Notes: generated by a model from the sequence alone, not told the origin. Positions 1-10,532 are shown, counted from the stretch's first letter. The stretch: DNA of 64,000 nucleotides from Arthrobacter livingstonensis (GCF_003219815.1 NZ_QJVD01000009.1:1-64000); one strand, 5' to 3'. Numbers and translations: made by a program.

Positions 1-26
1 CCTGGCGCTTCGGGGTGTGGTGCGTT

Positions 27-2414
27 TTAGAAGGGGGCGGGTTCGTCTTGGGTGTCGAGGTAGGTGCGGCCGGTGGGGGTGGTGGTTTTGGTGGTGCCGG
101 GGTGTTGGGGTTCCACGGTCCAGCCGGTGGTGGGGTCGTCTTTGAGGCGGTGGCAGTAGAGGGAGCGGGGGCGGAGGTTTTCGGTGCTGGTCTCGCCGTG
201 GGGCAGGAGGGTGCCGTCGGGGGTGTAGCGGTTTTGGTGGAAGGGGATGGTGTGGTCGAGTTGGCAGTGGTCGGCGCTGCGTTCGCAGCCGATGCCGGTG
301 CAGGTGGGTGATTTGAGTCTGACGAGGCGGGCCATGTCGGCCGGTGGGGCGTAGGCGTGGCGGCCGACGCTGAGTATGGTCTCTTTTTCGGGGTCGGTGA
401 GGATCCTGATCCAGGACGTGGCTTCGCCGGCGAGTTCGCGGGCCTGTTCTGCCGGGATGGGCCCGTAGCCGTTCAGGTGGCCGGGTTCCTCGGAGTGGTT
501 CATCGCTGTCAGGAACGGGATGGTGAGGTTGATCTTGGCCGGGATTCGTGGTTTGAAGCGGGGCTCGGGCACCGGCGGCGGGGATCCCCTGCCCCCGGCC
601 CTGTCGTTGTCGGGGCCGGCGGTATCCTGGCCGGTGTCCTGTCCTCCGGTGTTGTGGCCGTTGTCTTGGTTGCTGGTGTTGGTGCCGTTGGTGTGGTTGT
701 AGTTTTCGTGGTTGCAGGTGCAGTTTTCGCAGCTGCCGGTGGGGTGGAGGAAGGCTTGGTGGATCAGGTCGGTGTAGCAGTCGGCGAGGTAGTTCGTGTA
801 GCTGCGTGATGGCCTGCCGGTGGGGGTCAGTGCGGTGCTGGGTTCCCCGTCGCGGGCCGCGGCGGTGGCCCAGGCCTGCAGGGACTCGAAGAGGGGCGCG
901 GCGGTGACGGCGGGCAGGATTGCCCCGAGCAGGGCCATTCCGTCGGGCAGTGGGGTGAGCCAGACCGTGCGGTCCCGGCGGGCCCGTTCGTGGCGGATGC
1001 CCAGGGGCTCGGGGTGGTGTTTTTCGGCGAGGCGGCGGATCTTGCGGGTCAGCGCGGCCGGGTTCATCCGGGAGGCTCCGGGCAGGAACAGGGGTTCCAG
1101 GGCCGGGAGGATGTCCACGGGGATGTTTTCAATGCCGCGGTGGATGGCCCTGATCCGCACCTCGTCCAGAAGTCCCTGCCGGTATTGGGCGGTGGTGGCG
1201 GGCAGGTGGCGGATGAGGGTTTGGGCGTCGTCGAGGCGGTGTTGGGCGGTGCCCTTGCCCACGCAGTACAGGGCCATGATCTCCCCGGCGGCCCACATCG
1301 ATTCCTCCGGGTTTTTCCGGCCCTTGACGTTTTCCCCTGCCAGGGGCGGTCGGCGTGTGGCGAACGCGGCCAGTCCCTGGTTCTCCACGGCCCGGGCGAA
1401 CGCGGCGAGCCGGTTCGCCGCGTGGATAAAGTCCAGCAGCTCATTATCGGCCAGCCCGGCCGGGTCCAGTCCGTCCAGGGCGTCAGCTGTTCCCGCCGGC
1501 GACCAGGGCATCGGCGCCGGGTTGCCGGGCCGGGGCGCCTTGGGCAGATCAGGCACCGCGGCCCGCACCACCGCCAACCGCGACGCCATGGCCGCGTCCC
1601 CCACCACCGGAACCACAGCAGGAACCACTGCCGGGAAACCAGCCAGCCCCGTCACCGCCCGGCCATCACCCACCGGGCCAACACCCCCAGCCACGACACT
1701 GCCAGCGCCGTTGATGCCGCCCGGGTCGGTGCCGCCCGTTGCGGTGCCGGCTGCGGGGCTGCCGTCCTCGTTCGTGCCGCCCGTTGCGGTGCCGGCCGGG
1801 TCGGTGCCGTCCGTGGTGGTGCCACCCGTTGCGATGCCGTCCTCGGTGGTGCCGGCTGCGGGGCTGCCGCCCGTTGGGCTGCCGTCCTCGGTGGTGCCGT
1901 CCTCGTTCGTGCCGCCCGTTGCGGTGCCGGCCGGGTCGGTGCCGTCCGTGGTGGTGCCACCCGTTGCGATGCCGGCTGTGGTGGTGCCGGCTGTTGGGCT
2001 GCCGGAGGTGTCGGTGCCGTGGATCTTCCAGGAGGGGATCGCCAGGGAGGAGCCGGTTAGGGCGGCCCATTCCTCCACCGTGACCAGCCGGGAGGGCCCC
2101 ACCCAAGTGACCCGCTCCATGCGGGGATCATCAGCAAACGGATCAGAGGCGACCAGCGCATCCGTTTCCGCCACGGACGGGCCAGGATCCAAGGATGAGT
2201 CGCGTCGATCGAAGCGGCCCTGGCCTTCGAACGGGAGCCGGACATCGAACCGGCCACTGTCCCGGGAGGGCAGGAACTGCCCGGAAGGCAACGGGCGGGA
2301 AGAAGCGGGCCGGGGCTGAGTGTCCCCGGGCCGCTGGCCGGGGGACGGTTCCAAAGAAGGCGGTCCGGTCGGGGTGGAATCCCCCTTGCTGCCGGGCCGA
2401 TCCGTCGTGCCCAT
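27..2414 (-). CDS. DUF222 / HNH endonuclease domain protein with repeat-rich linker
   Basis: About 795 residues. The C-terminal third holds an HNH nuclease signature: a CTGIGC / DHCQLDHTIPFH stretch followed by an N-rich loop and LYCHRLKDD. A DUF222-type helical region precedes it (AANRLAAFARAVENQGLAAF onward). Such proteins are multicopy in Arthrobacter-like genomes; their biological role is unsettled. Between the N-terminus and DUF222 lies a low-complexity Gly/Thr/Asp/Ala segment of about 100 residues made of degenerate pentapeptides (GTATGGT, DGTDPAGT). A second Asn/Thr/Asp/Gly-rich stretch sits before the HNH part. I chose the ATG reading MGTTDRPGSK because upstream sequence in the frame looks non-coding and AT-rich promoter-like DNA lies just before it. 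A longer in-frame start exists but is unlikely. Confidence 0.85.
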   Translation of the reverse strand: MGTTDRPGSKGDSTPTGPPSLEPSPGQRPGDTQPRPASSRPLPSGQFLPSRDSGRFDVRLPFEGQGRFDRRDSSLDPGPSVAETDALVASDPFADDPRMERVTWVGPSRLVTVEEWAALTGSSLAIPSWKIHGTDTSGSPTAGTTTAGIATGGTTTDGTDPAGTATGGTNEDGTTEDGSPTGGSPAAGTTEDGIATGGTTTDGTDPAGTATGGTNEDGSPAAGTATGGTDPGGINGAGSVVAGGVGPVGDGRAVTGLAGFPAVVPAVVPVVGDAAMASRLAVVRAAVPDLPKAPRPGNPAPMPWSPAGTADALDGLDPAGLADNELLDFIHAANRLAAFARAVENQGLAAFATRRPPLAGENVKGRKNPEESMWAAGEIMALYCVGKGTAQHRLDDAQTLIRHLPATTAQYRQGLLDEVRIRAIHRGIENIPVDILPALEPLFLPGASRMNPAALTRKIRRLAEKHHPEPLGIRHERARRDRTVWLTPLPDGMALLGAILPAVTAAPLFESLQAWATAAARDGEPSTALTPTGRPSRSYTNYLADCYTDLIHQAFLHPTGSCENCTCNHENYNHTNGTNTSNQDNGHNTGGQDTGQDTAGPDNDRAGGRGSPPPVPEPRFKPRIPAKINLTIPFLTAMNHSEEPGHLNGYGPIPAEQARELAGEATSWIRILTDPEKETILSVGRHAYAPPADMARLVRLKSPTCTGIGCERSADHCQLDHTIPFHQNRYTPDGTLLPHGETSTENLRPRSLYCHRLKDDPTTGWTVEPQHPGTTKTTTPTGRTYLDTQDEPAPF
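1761..1974. repeat. 79-bp perfect direct repeat inside the DUF222/HNH gene
   Basis: A 79-base segment occurs twice without mismatch, at 1761-1839 and 1896-1974, 135 bases apart. The DNA between and around the copies is built from related 15-base units (for example GTGCCGGCCGGGTCG). 135 is a multiple of 15, so gain or loss of units keeps the reading frame. It encodes the Gly/Thr-rich linker and looks like recent in-frame tandem duplication. Confidence 0.9.
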
Positions 2415-2643
2415 AACATCATCATAGACCCATCCAGCTACAAAAGTTACATATAGTAGAAGATATTTACTAATTTCTTCTTGACCCGGAACGCCATCCG
2501 GCCGGGGCCGTGTCCCATGGCTCTGGCTTGTCCCCAGTGTGCACTCAGGCACTGACATTCCAAGGCACCCCCAACTTCCACGGCCCAAACAACCAGAGGG
2601 CACCCGAGCCAACCCCCGCCATTGTGGCTTAGCGAACGCTGGC

Positions 2644-2667
2644 GGAACATGGATCGGCCCATGTTCC
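2644..2667. repeat. inverted repeat GGAACATGG-N6-CCATGTTCC
   Basis: Perfect 9-base arms around a 6-base centre. It could be a binding site for a dimeric regulator or a short RNA hairpin. No T-run follows on either strand, so it is not an obvious intrinsic terminator. Confidence 0.6.
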
Positions 2668-2851
2668 CCGAAGCACTCGCCAGGCAGCTTGCCGCTGAAC
2701 ACACCCATGAAATGGGGGCCGTAGCAGGGACGGTGCAAGCCCGTAGCAGGGGCGGCGCAGGGACCGTCCAGGGATAGCCGCCATCCCCAGCCGTGACCGG
2801 GGCCACACGCCTGAGTTGTCCAGCGAAGGCATGCGCGTGATCGGCTTCTGA

Positions 2852-2878
2852 ATCTTAATAGCACACGCGTATTAAGAT
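2852..2878. repeat. AT-rich inverted repeat just downstream of uppS
   Basis: Perfect arms ATCTTAATA and TATTAAGAT separated by nine bases, starting 11 bases past the uppS stop codon (minus strand). The arms are AT-rich in a GC-rich genome, which looks more like an operator or protein site than a stable terminator stem. A weak transcript-end hairpin for recO-uppS is the alternative. Confidence 0.6.
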
Positions 2879-2889
2879 CCTACGGAGTT

Positions 2890-3705
2890 TTAGCCGGTGG
2901 CAGCTGCGTCCACGGCGCCACCGTAGCGGCGGTTCCTCCGCGCATACTCGTCCACGGCGGCCCACAGCGTCCTGCGGTCAACGTCTGGCCATAACGTGTC
3001 CATGAAGACAAACTCGGCATAGGCGCTTTGCCACAGCAGAAAGTTGGAGAGTCTTTGCTCACCACTGGAGCGCAGGAACAAGTCCACGTCCGGCATGTCC
3101 GGAACGTAGAGGTACTTTCGGATGCTCTTCTCTGTGATCGACTTGGGGCTGAGCTTCCCGGCGGCGACGTCGGCCGCCAACGCGGAGACGGCGTCGGAAA
3201 TCTCCGCCCGCCCGCCGTAATTAACACACATGGTCAACGTAATGGTGTCATTGTCCTTCGTATGCTCCTGGGCCACCTCTAGCTCCTTGATGACCGAGCC
3301 CCAGAGCCGCGGCTTCCGGCCGGCCCAGCGGATGCGGACGCCCCAGTCGTCGAGCTGGTCACGCTGGCGTCTTAATACATCCTTGTTAAAACCCATGAGG
3401 AAACGGATTTCTTCCGGGGACCGCTTCCAGTTCTCCGTGGAGAAGGCGTAAACGCTGACATGTTTGATGCCCATTTCAATGGCGCCTGCCATGACGTCCA
3501 ACAGTGCCGGTTCGCCGGCCTTGTGCCCTTCAATGCGTGGCAGTCCCCGTTGGTTGGCCCAGCGGCCGTTGCCGTCCATGACGATTGCCACGTGGTGGGG
3601 AATGAGCTCCGCCGGAATGGCCGGCATGGCCTCGCCCGACGGGTGAGGCCATGGCGCCGTGACGGGCGCCTTGTTCCTGCTGCGGCTGCTGCGATTGACT
3701 GCCAT
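2890..3705 (-). CDS. uppS: isoprenyl (cis-prenyl) transferase, UppS family
   Basis: Condenses isopentenyl diphosphate onto an allylic diphosphate in cis to make the polyprenyl carrier used in cell-wall synthesis. About 271 residues, normal for the family. The signature MDGNGRWA lies near residues 43-50, with the catalytic Asp in it. The late [20 protein letters not shown] block binds diphosphate. Starting at [10 protein letters not shown] places the gene 4 bases after the recO stop, indicating an operon. Actinobacteria often carry two such enzymes (a short-chain farnesyl and a long-chain decaprenyl type); the sequence alone does not tell which product length this one makes. Confidence 0.95.
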   Translation of the reverse strand: MAVNRSSRSRNKAPVTAPWPHPSGEAMPAIPAELIPHHVAIVMDGNGRWANQRGLPRIEGHKAGEPALLDVMAGAIEMGIKHVSVYAFSTENWKRSPEEIRFLMGFNKDVLRRQRDQLDDWGVRIRWAGRKPRLWGSVIKELEVAQEHTKDNDTITLTMCVNYGGRAEISDAVSALAADVAAGKLSPKSITEKSIRKYLYVPDMPDVDLFLRSSGEQRLSNFLLWQSAYAEFVFMDTLWPDVDRRTLWAAVDEYARRNRRYGGAVDAAATG

Positions 3706-3709
3706 GGGT

Positions 3710-4462
3710 CTACATACGCTCCACAAGTTTGAGGGAACGCACTGTACGTTCCAAATGCCACTGCACATAGCCGGCAACCAGGCCCGCGGCCTCGCGCCGA
3801 TGAATGTTTTCCGATGCGTCCGCCGCTGCCCAGTCGGCGCTGAGCAGGCTGGCCAACAACAACATGGTCTGCGGGGCGGGGGCCGGGGACCCCGGCGGCC
3901 GGCATTCGTGGCACACGGCCCCGCCCAACGCAGCATTGAACGCGCCGTGGGGGCCGGGCGCCCCGCATCTGGCGCAGTCGCCAAAGCTGGGCGCCCAGCC
4001 GGCGATCGACACGGCACGCAGCAAATAGGAATCCAGAATCAGTCCTGGCGCATGCGCCGCCCGGCTCAGGGCAGCAAGTGCCCCGACCAGCAGCAGGTAG
4101 TGTGCGCCGGACGTTTCACCGTCGACGTCGGTGAGCCGCTCGGCGGTTTCCGCCATGGCTGCGGCCACCACATAACGGTCGTAATTGGCGGCGATGGCGT
4201 CCCCGTAGCTGCCCTTGGCCACCGCCTGGGTGACAATGTCCAAGGTCCGCCCCTTGACCAGTTGCAGGTCCGCCACCATGAAGGGTTCCAGCCGGGCCCC
4301 AAATTTGCTGCTGGTGCGCCGCACGCCACGCGCCACGGCGCGCAGCTGCCCGTGGCGGTGGGTCAACAGCGTAATGATCCTGTCCGCCTCACCCAACTTA
4401 TGGGTACGCAGGACGACGGCGTCATCCCGGTAGGTGCGGGCGGCGAAGGATTGATTGGACAC
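3710..4462 (-). CDS. recO: DNA repair protein RecO
   Basis: Recombination mediator that helps load RecA on SSB-coated DNA in the RecF pathway. 250 residues, typical length. The N-terminus ([20 protein letters not shown]) is the OB-fold strand pattern of RecO. A zinc-type pair of CxxC motifs, CARCGAP and CHEC, sits near residues 163-188. The start is a GTG reading [13 protein letters not shown]. It is upstream of uppS in the same direction, an arrangement conserved in actinobacteria. Confidence 0.95.
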   Translation of the reverse strand: MSNQSFAARTYRDDAVVLRTHKLGEADRIITLLTHRHGQLRAVARGVRRTSSKFGARLEPFMVADLQLVKGRTLDIVTQAVAKGSYGDAIAANYDRYVVAAAMAETAERLTDVDGETSGAHYLLLVGALAALSRAAHAPGLILDSYLLRAVSIAGWAPSFGDCARCGAPGPHGAFNAALGGAVCHECRPPGSPAPAPQTMLLLASLLSADWAAADASENIHRREAAGLVAGYVQWHLERTVRSLKLVERM

Positions 4463-4568
4463 CCCTACATTCTTCCACTAGCTGGCGCACTTGTACGGCC
4501 CCACACACCCGTTTACGCAGATGGGTGACCCATCGGCGGACGCAGCCGCGAAGGCGCGAAGGCCCTTG

Positions 4569-6344
<1,776 letters not shown>

Positions 6345-6364
6345 TCAGCCGGGCAACGCAAACA

Positions 6365-6427
6365 CCGCAGCGAGGGCGGCCAATGTGCCAAGTTGATCAA
6401 TTCAACGTGGTTGAGGCCTCGCCGCGG
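6365..6427 (-). promoter_or_regulatory. leuA leader RNA element (LEU-type attenuator fold)
   Basis: On the minus strand CCGCGGCGAGG (6417-6427) can pair with CCTCGCTGCGG (6365-6375): eleven base pairs with one G-U. The upstream arm overlaps codons that directly follow the Leu run of the leader ORF, so a ribosome stalled on Leu codons would change the fold. Conserved pseudoknot-like LEU elements are known upstream of leuA in many actinobacteria. The pairing is seen directly; membership of that family is inferred. No U-rich terminator is visible. Confidence 0.65.
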
Positions 6428-6456
6428 CAGCTAAGAAGGAGCAGTCCAGTGCGCAC
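6397..6456 (-). CDS. leuL: leuA leader peptide with four consecutive Leu codons
   Basis: A 19-codon ORF beginning GTG CGC ACT GGA and continuing with CTG CTC CTT CTT, so residues 5-8 are all leucine. It ends in TGA 88 bases before the leuA ATG. There is no ribosome binding site; instead a TAGGGT hexamer lies exactly six bases upstream of the GTG, which fits a leaderless transcript starting at the GTG. A Leu run directly before leuA is the hallmark of a leucine-sensing leader peptide. The call is from codon content and context only. Confidence 0.8.
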   Translation of the reverse strand: MRTGLLLLSCRGEASTTLN

Positions 6457-6462
6457 GTTTTA

Positions 6463-6492
6463 ACCCTAGCACGGCACTAGGATGATGGTGAA
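6463..6492 (-). promoter_or_regulatory. putative leuA promoter (leaderless leader peptide)
   Basis: TTCACC, an 18-base spacer, then TAGGGT, followed six bases later by the GTG of the leader ORF. Matches to the sigma-70-type consensus are moderate (4/6 and 3/6), but the position relative to the leader GTG is what a leaderless start would need. Confidence 0.5.
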
Positions 6493-6589
6493 AGGGCTCA
6501 CTATTATGCGTGCGGGGCCCGCCACAAACCACCGGCATCGCCTGCAGCACAGCGACACGCACCAACAATTTACAAGGGGACAGATTCTT

Positions 6590-8554
6590 TTGACTCATTC
6601 CGGCATCAACGTAAGCAACATTGACCAGGGCATACGGCCGCAGGATGACCTGTACGCCCACGTGAACGGCCAGTGGCTGGCTGCCGAGGTCATTCCCGAA
6701 GACCGCGCGCTGAGCGGCTCCTTCACCGCACTGCGCGATGAATCCGAAGCCGCCGTCAGGGCGATCATTGAGCGCGCCGCGGCGACGGCGGCGCAGCCCG
6801 GCTCTGAAGCCGGGAGCATTGGGGCCAAGATCGGCGATCTCTACGCCGACTTCATGGACGAGGCCGCCGTGGAGGCCGCCGGCGCGTCGCCCCTGGCAGC
6901 CAAGCTCAAGGCGGTGGAAGATGCGGACTCCATCGCCGCCGTCGTCAGCTTGATGGGTGAACTGGACCGCAACGGCGGGGACGGCCTGTTCGGCGCCTAT
7001 GTTAACAACGACGCCGGCAATCCCGAACGTGCACTGCTCCACCTTTTTCAGTCTGGGCTGGGCCTGCCGGATGAGTCGTACTACCGCGACGAGAAGTTTG
7101 CCGCCGTCCGCGATGCCTATGTGGCGCATGCGCACGCCATGCTGGGGCTGGCCGGGGTTGGGGACCCTGCCGGCAAGGCCACTCGCCTCATGGCCCTGGA
7201 AACCGAAATTGCCGCCACGCACTGGGACAAGGTGACGCTGCGGGATCCGCAGAAAACCTACAACCTCATGGACAAGGTTGAGGCCCTTGACATGCTGCCT
7301 GCCCTGGGACTGTGGCTGGATGCCCTCGGCATCAGCGCCGGGCACAGTGCCGAGCTGGTGGTGGCCACTCCGGACTTCTTCCACGGTCAGGCGTCCTTGC
7401 TCGTGGAGGACCGCCTCGAGGACTGGAAGGCCTGGCTGGCCATGCGCACCATCGCTAGTGCCGCACCGTATTTGTCCCAGGCCTTCGTCGATGAAAACTT
7501 TGCCTTCCATGGAACCACACTCAGCGGAACACCGTCGATCCGGGACCGTTGGAAGCGTGGGGTCTCCCTGGTCGAGGGTGCCTTGGGAGAGGCGGTGGGC
7601 CAGCTTTATGTGGCAGAACACTTCCCCGAAAGCCACAAGGCCCGCATGGAGGTGCTGGTGGCCAACCTGATCGAAGCTTACCGCCAAAGTATTGCCGGGC
7701 TGGCGTGGATGAGCCAGGAAACCATCGAGCGGGCACTGGAAAAACTCGACGCCTTCACTGCCAAGATCGGCTACCCGTCCAAGTGGCGCGACTATTCCTC
7801 ACTTGATATTGTGCGCGGGGACCTGATCGGCAACATCGAGCGCAGCAACGCCTTTGAACTGGCCCGCCAGCTGGCCAAGATCGGCAGGCCGATCGACCGC
7901 GAGGAATGGCTTATGACTCCCCAGACGGTCAACGCCTACTACAACCCCACGATGAACGAGGTGGTGTTCCCGGCTGCGATCCTGCGGCCGCCGTTCTTTG
8001 ACGCTGAAGCCGACGACGCCGCCAACTACGGTGGGATCGGCGCCGTGATCGGCCACGAGATCGGCCACGGCTTTGACGATCAGGGCTCGCAATTTGACGG
8101 CACCGGGGCCCTGCGCAACTGGTGGACCGACGACGACCGCGCAGCCTTTGAGGCACTGACGGCGAGGCTGGTGGACCAGTACAACGCGCTCTCCCCCACG
8201 GCTGCACCGGGTGAGTTCGTCAACGGCCGGCTCACCCTGGGTGAGAACATTGGCGACCTTGGCGGCCTGGCCATCGGCTTCAAGGCCTACCAGTTAAGCC
8301 TCGACGGCGCGCAGTCACCCCACGTTGACGGCCTCACCGGGGCGCAGCGCTTCTTCTTCTCCTGGGCTGAATGTTGGCGCATGAAGATCCGGCACGAAGA
8401 AGCCGTGCGCCGCTTGGCTGTCGATCCGCACTCCCCCGCCGAATGGCGCTGCAATGCCGTGGTGCGCAACCTTGGTGCCTTCCATGACGCCTTCGCGACC
8501 AGCGCAGACGATGGACTGTGGCTGGACCCGGCCGACCGGGTGGGCATCTGGTAG
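6590..8554 (+). CDS. M13 family zinc metallopeptidase (PepO/neprilysin-like)
   Basis: Zinc endopeptidase acting on short peptides. About 654 residues, normal for bacterial M13 enzymes. VNAYYNP substrate motif, then IGHEIGHGFDDQG (HExxH zinc ligands and base) and ENIGDLGG carrying the third ligand Glu, all in the last third; the protein ends in the usual short aromatic tail (GIW). The start is the TTG reading LTHSGINVSNIDQ, preceded by AAGGGG; the conserved N-terminal NIDQGIRPQDDLYAHVNG follows. No signal peptide or membrane segment, so probably cytosolic. Divergent from the leuA leader. Confidence 0.93.
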   Translation: MTHSGINVSNIDQGIRPQDDLYAHVNGQWLAAEVIPEDRALSGSFTALRDESEAAVRAIIERAAATAAQPGSEAGSIGAKIGDLYADFMDEAAVEAAGASPLAAKLKAVEDADSIAAVVSLMGELDRNGGDGLFGAYVNNDAGNPERALLHLFQSGLGLPDESYYRDEKFAAVRDAYVAHAHAMLGLAGVGDPAGKATRLMALETEIAATHWDKVTLRDPQKTYNLMDKVEALDMLPALGLWLDALGISAGHSAELVVATPDFFHGQASLLVEDRLEDWKAWLAMRTIASAAPYLSQAFVDENFAFHGTTLSGTPSIRDRWKRGVSLVEGALGEAVGQLYVAEHFPESHKARMEVLVANLIEAYRQSIAGLAWMSQETIERALEKLDAFTAKIGYPSKWRDYSSLDIVRGDLIGNIERSNAFELARQLAKIGRPIDREEWLMTPQTVNAYYNPTMNEVVFPAAILRPPFFDAEADDAANYGGIGAVIGHEIGHGFDDQGSQFDGTGALRNWWTDDDRAAFEALTARLVDQYNALSPTAAPGEFVNGRLTLGENIGDLGGLAIGFKAYQLSLDGAQSPHVDGLTGAQRFFFSWAECWRMKIRHEEAVRRLAVDPHSPAEWRCNAVVRNLGAFHDAFATSADDGLWLDPADRVGIW

Positions 8555-8575
8555 CCGCCGGACCCTGCGGCGGAC

Positions 8576-8660
8576 CCGGCATTTTTCCGTCCGGCTTTCC
8601 GGCCCTCCGGCCGCGGGCGGCCTCCGGGCCTCCCTGACGCCGGACTACAAAAAATGCCGG
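8576..8660. terminator. nested palindrome between convergent genes, likely bidirectional terminator
   Basis: Outer arms CCGGCATTTTT (8576-8586) and AAAAATGCCGG (8650-8660), extended by GTCCGGC (8589-8595) and GCCGGAC (8639-8645). Inside is a further GGCCC...GGGCC / GGCCGC-GG-GCGGCC palindrome. It lies between the M13 peptidase (+) and the LCP gene (-). T-runs are inside the stem rather than after it, unlike a textbook terminator. The remaining DNA to the LCP stop is rich in smaller GC palindromes and has no believable gene. Confidence 0.65.
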
Positions 8661-8814
8661 CTCCGCCGCTCGGCGCCGACAGGGCGGCGAGGACGGCGTT
8701 TCCGTAGGCCGCGTGAAGGAGGCGCCAAAGGCCGCCCGCGGCCGACGCGTCGGATAGCGGCCGAGGGAATGCCGTCCCTGCCGCACCCAACGCCACCGCC
8801 GGGGCGGCAGCCGG

Positions 8815-10413
8815 TCAGCCGGTGTAGTAGAGCGGGTTGACCTTCAGGCAGCCGCCGCTTTGGTCGGCCGTGCTGGAGACGATGTCTTTGGGGACCGTGA
8901 TCTTGCCGTACTCCGTGCCACTGGTCCAGTCCGTTCCAATGACCAGTTGCACGCCGGTCACGGAGGGGTCGGACTGCACGGCTGTGGCCGGAATGTTGAA
9001 GAGCTTGGCCACATCGCGGGCAACATCGGCCATGTCCTGCCCGTAGAGGACCTTTGTCTGGTTTTGTGCCGCCACATCGCCACCGGACCAGGAGTTCGTG
9101 AACCCGGCAGCGGCAAGGCCCTGCAGAACTTCCGTGGCACGGCCGACAACCGCCGAGGCGTTGGCCACGCTGATGGCCTGCGCGGACTTGTCATACGCTG
9201 CCGCGGTCGGCCCCGTTGTCGTGGCACCCGTCGTGGCTGCAGCGGATGACGCACCGGAAGAAGCGGTGGATGAGCCCGTCGCCGTCGTGCTTGGTTTTGC
9301 GGTGGACTTGGTCAGGGCTGTGTCATGGCGCAGGGCGGCAAAGAACTGGCCTGCCTGGGGCTCCTTGAGCTGGACCCTGTTGGGATCGGCCACATACGGC
9401 TCGTTGGGCACGGTGACAAAGGAGACATTGGCGAGATCAATTTTCGCCAGCCTCGTGGCAATGCCGACCATGGCAGGGATGCTGGCCAGGCCCTCGTCGA
9501 TGGTGAGGTTCTTCGTGACCACATCCGCCAGGTTGTACAGCTTGGGCAGGTTGGTCAGGGTGCCTTCCTCCTTGACCTTGCGAACCATGGAGCCCAGAAA
9601 ATACTGCTGGGCCTTGATCCGGTCAAGGTCGCTGGAATCCCCAAAGGCGTGGCGGGTGCGCAGGAAGGCCAGCGCCTGCTCCCCCTTGACCAGGCTCTTG
9701 CCGGCCGGCAGCTTCAGGAATGAGCCGTCGACGTCGTACATGGCATGGTCCACACACACCTCGACGCCCCCGAGCGCGTTGGAGAGTTCCTTGACGGCGG
9801 TGAAGTCCGCGAGCATGAAGTGGTCGATGGTCAGCCCGGTCAGTTCATTGATGGCCGCAACGGTACAGCCCGGGCCGGCGCCCAGCGCGGAGTTCAGCTG
9901 CCCCATGGACTGGCCCGGCACAATATCGCCGGTGGTTGCCGACTTGCAGTCCGGGATGGGGACCATGAGGTCGCGGGGGAAGCTGGTCACCGACACCTGG
10001 GAGTTGTCTGCGGAAATATTCATCAGCAGCATGACGTCGGAGTTGCCCGCCCCAGCGGATTCGGCGGCGGTGCCGTATTCACTGTTCTTGCCCGCCCTGG
10101 TGTCCGTGCCCAAAATCAGCACCTGCAGCGAGCCGGTGTCCTCCACCGGCGCCTTGGTCTTGCCATCCGGGAGCACCCCGGCGTTGAGCGGGGACGTGGT
10201 GACGTTTTGCTGCAGCTTCATGACCAGCACGCCTGCCGTGCCCAACACCAGGACGAGGACGCCGGAGAGGGCCACCGCGGTGATCTTCAGCCACAGCGGT
10301 GCCTTGTGCTTGGGTGTGAAGTGCCGGCCAATGGGTGACCCGTCGGGCAGGGGTTCACGATGGGAGGTGTCGGCAGCCTTTGCTGCCGCCGTTTGGGCAC
10401 GGCGTCGCCCCAT
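8815..10413 (-). CDS. LytR-CpsA-Psr (LCP) family protein
   Basis: Membrane-anchored phosphotransferase family that attaches glycopolymers from lipid carriers to peptidoglycan. About 532 residues: cytoplasmic N-terminus, one membrane segment near residues 50-70 (ITAVALSGVLVLVLGTAGVL), the LCP domain starting at LQVLILGTDTRAG with conserved Arg/Asp (SFPRDLMVPIP, FLRTRHAFGDSSDLDRI), a Ser/Thr/Ala linker, and a C-terminal LytR_C domain. The ATG (MGRRRAQTAAAK) has AAAGG upstream. It lies 119 bases past era in the same direction. Confidence 0.93.
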   Translation of the reverse strand: MGRRRAQTAAAKAADTSHREPLPDGSPIGRHFTPKHKAPLWLKITAVALSGVLVLVLGTAGVLVMKLQQNVTTSPLNAGVLPDGKTKAPVEDTGSLQVLILGTDTRAGKNSEYGTAAESAGAGNSDVMLLMNISADNSQVSVTSFPRDLMVPIPDCKSATTGDIVPGQSMGQLNSALGAGPGCTVAAINELTGLTIDHFMLADFTAVKELSNALGGVEVCVDHAMYDVDGSFLKLPAGKSLVKGEQALAFLRTRHAFGDSSDLDRIKAQQYFLGSMVRKVKEEGTLTNLPKLYNLADVVTKNLTIDEGLASIPAMVGIATRLAKIDLANVSFVTVPNEPYVADPNRVQLKEPQAGQFFAALRHDTALTKSTAKPSTTATGSSTASSGASSAAATTGATTTGPTAAAYDKSAQAISVANASAVVGRATEVLQGLAAAGFTNSWSGGDVAAQNQTKVLYGQDMADVARDVAKLFNIPATAVQSDPSVTGVQLVIGTDWTSGTEYGKITVPKDIVSSTADQSGGCLKVNPLYYTG

Positions 10414-10532
10414 GGATAAACCTTTCACTGCGGACAAGAGAACTGCGTCGAGTTTACCTGGGAAGGCTGGGAACATGCGCAAAGCCGCGCACCTTGCCGC
10501 CAGATGCCCGGCGGCGAAAGCGGAGTGCGACC

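Larger units (their letters stand above)
2415..2889. other. intergenic region between uppS and the DUF222/HNH gene
   Basis: No convincing gene here. About 60 bases next to the DUF222/HNH start (roughly 2425-2485) are strikingly AT-rich and probably hold its promoter; on the minus strand a TACTATATG stretch could supply a -10. The rest is GC-rich with two inverted repeats, listed separately, and an imperfect direct repeat, CCGTAGCAGGG, near 2720-2760. I see no tRNA or recognised RNA family. Confidence 0.6.

Noticed and set aside
820-2319. 499-codon open frame opposite the DUF222/HNH gene
   Set aside because: The minus-strand protein has clear DUF222/HNH motifs; the plus-strand frame is a GC shadow of the repeats.
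8287-8796. 169-codon minus-strand frame after the M13 peptidase
   Set aside because: Its first half is the palindromic intergenic DNA and its second half is antisense to the peptidase C-terminus; no ribosome site or domain.
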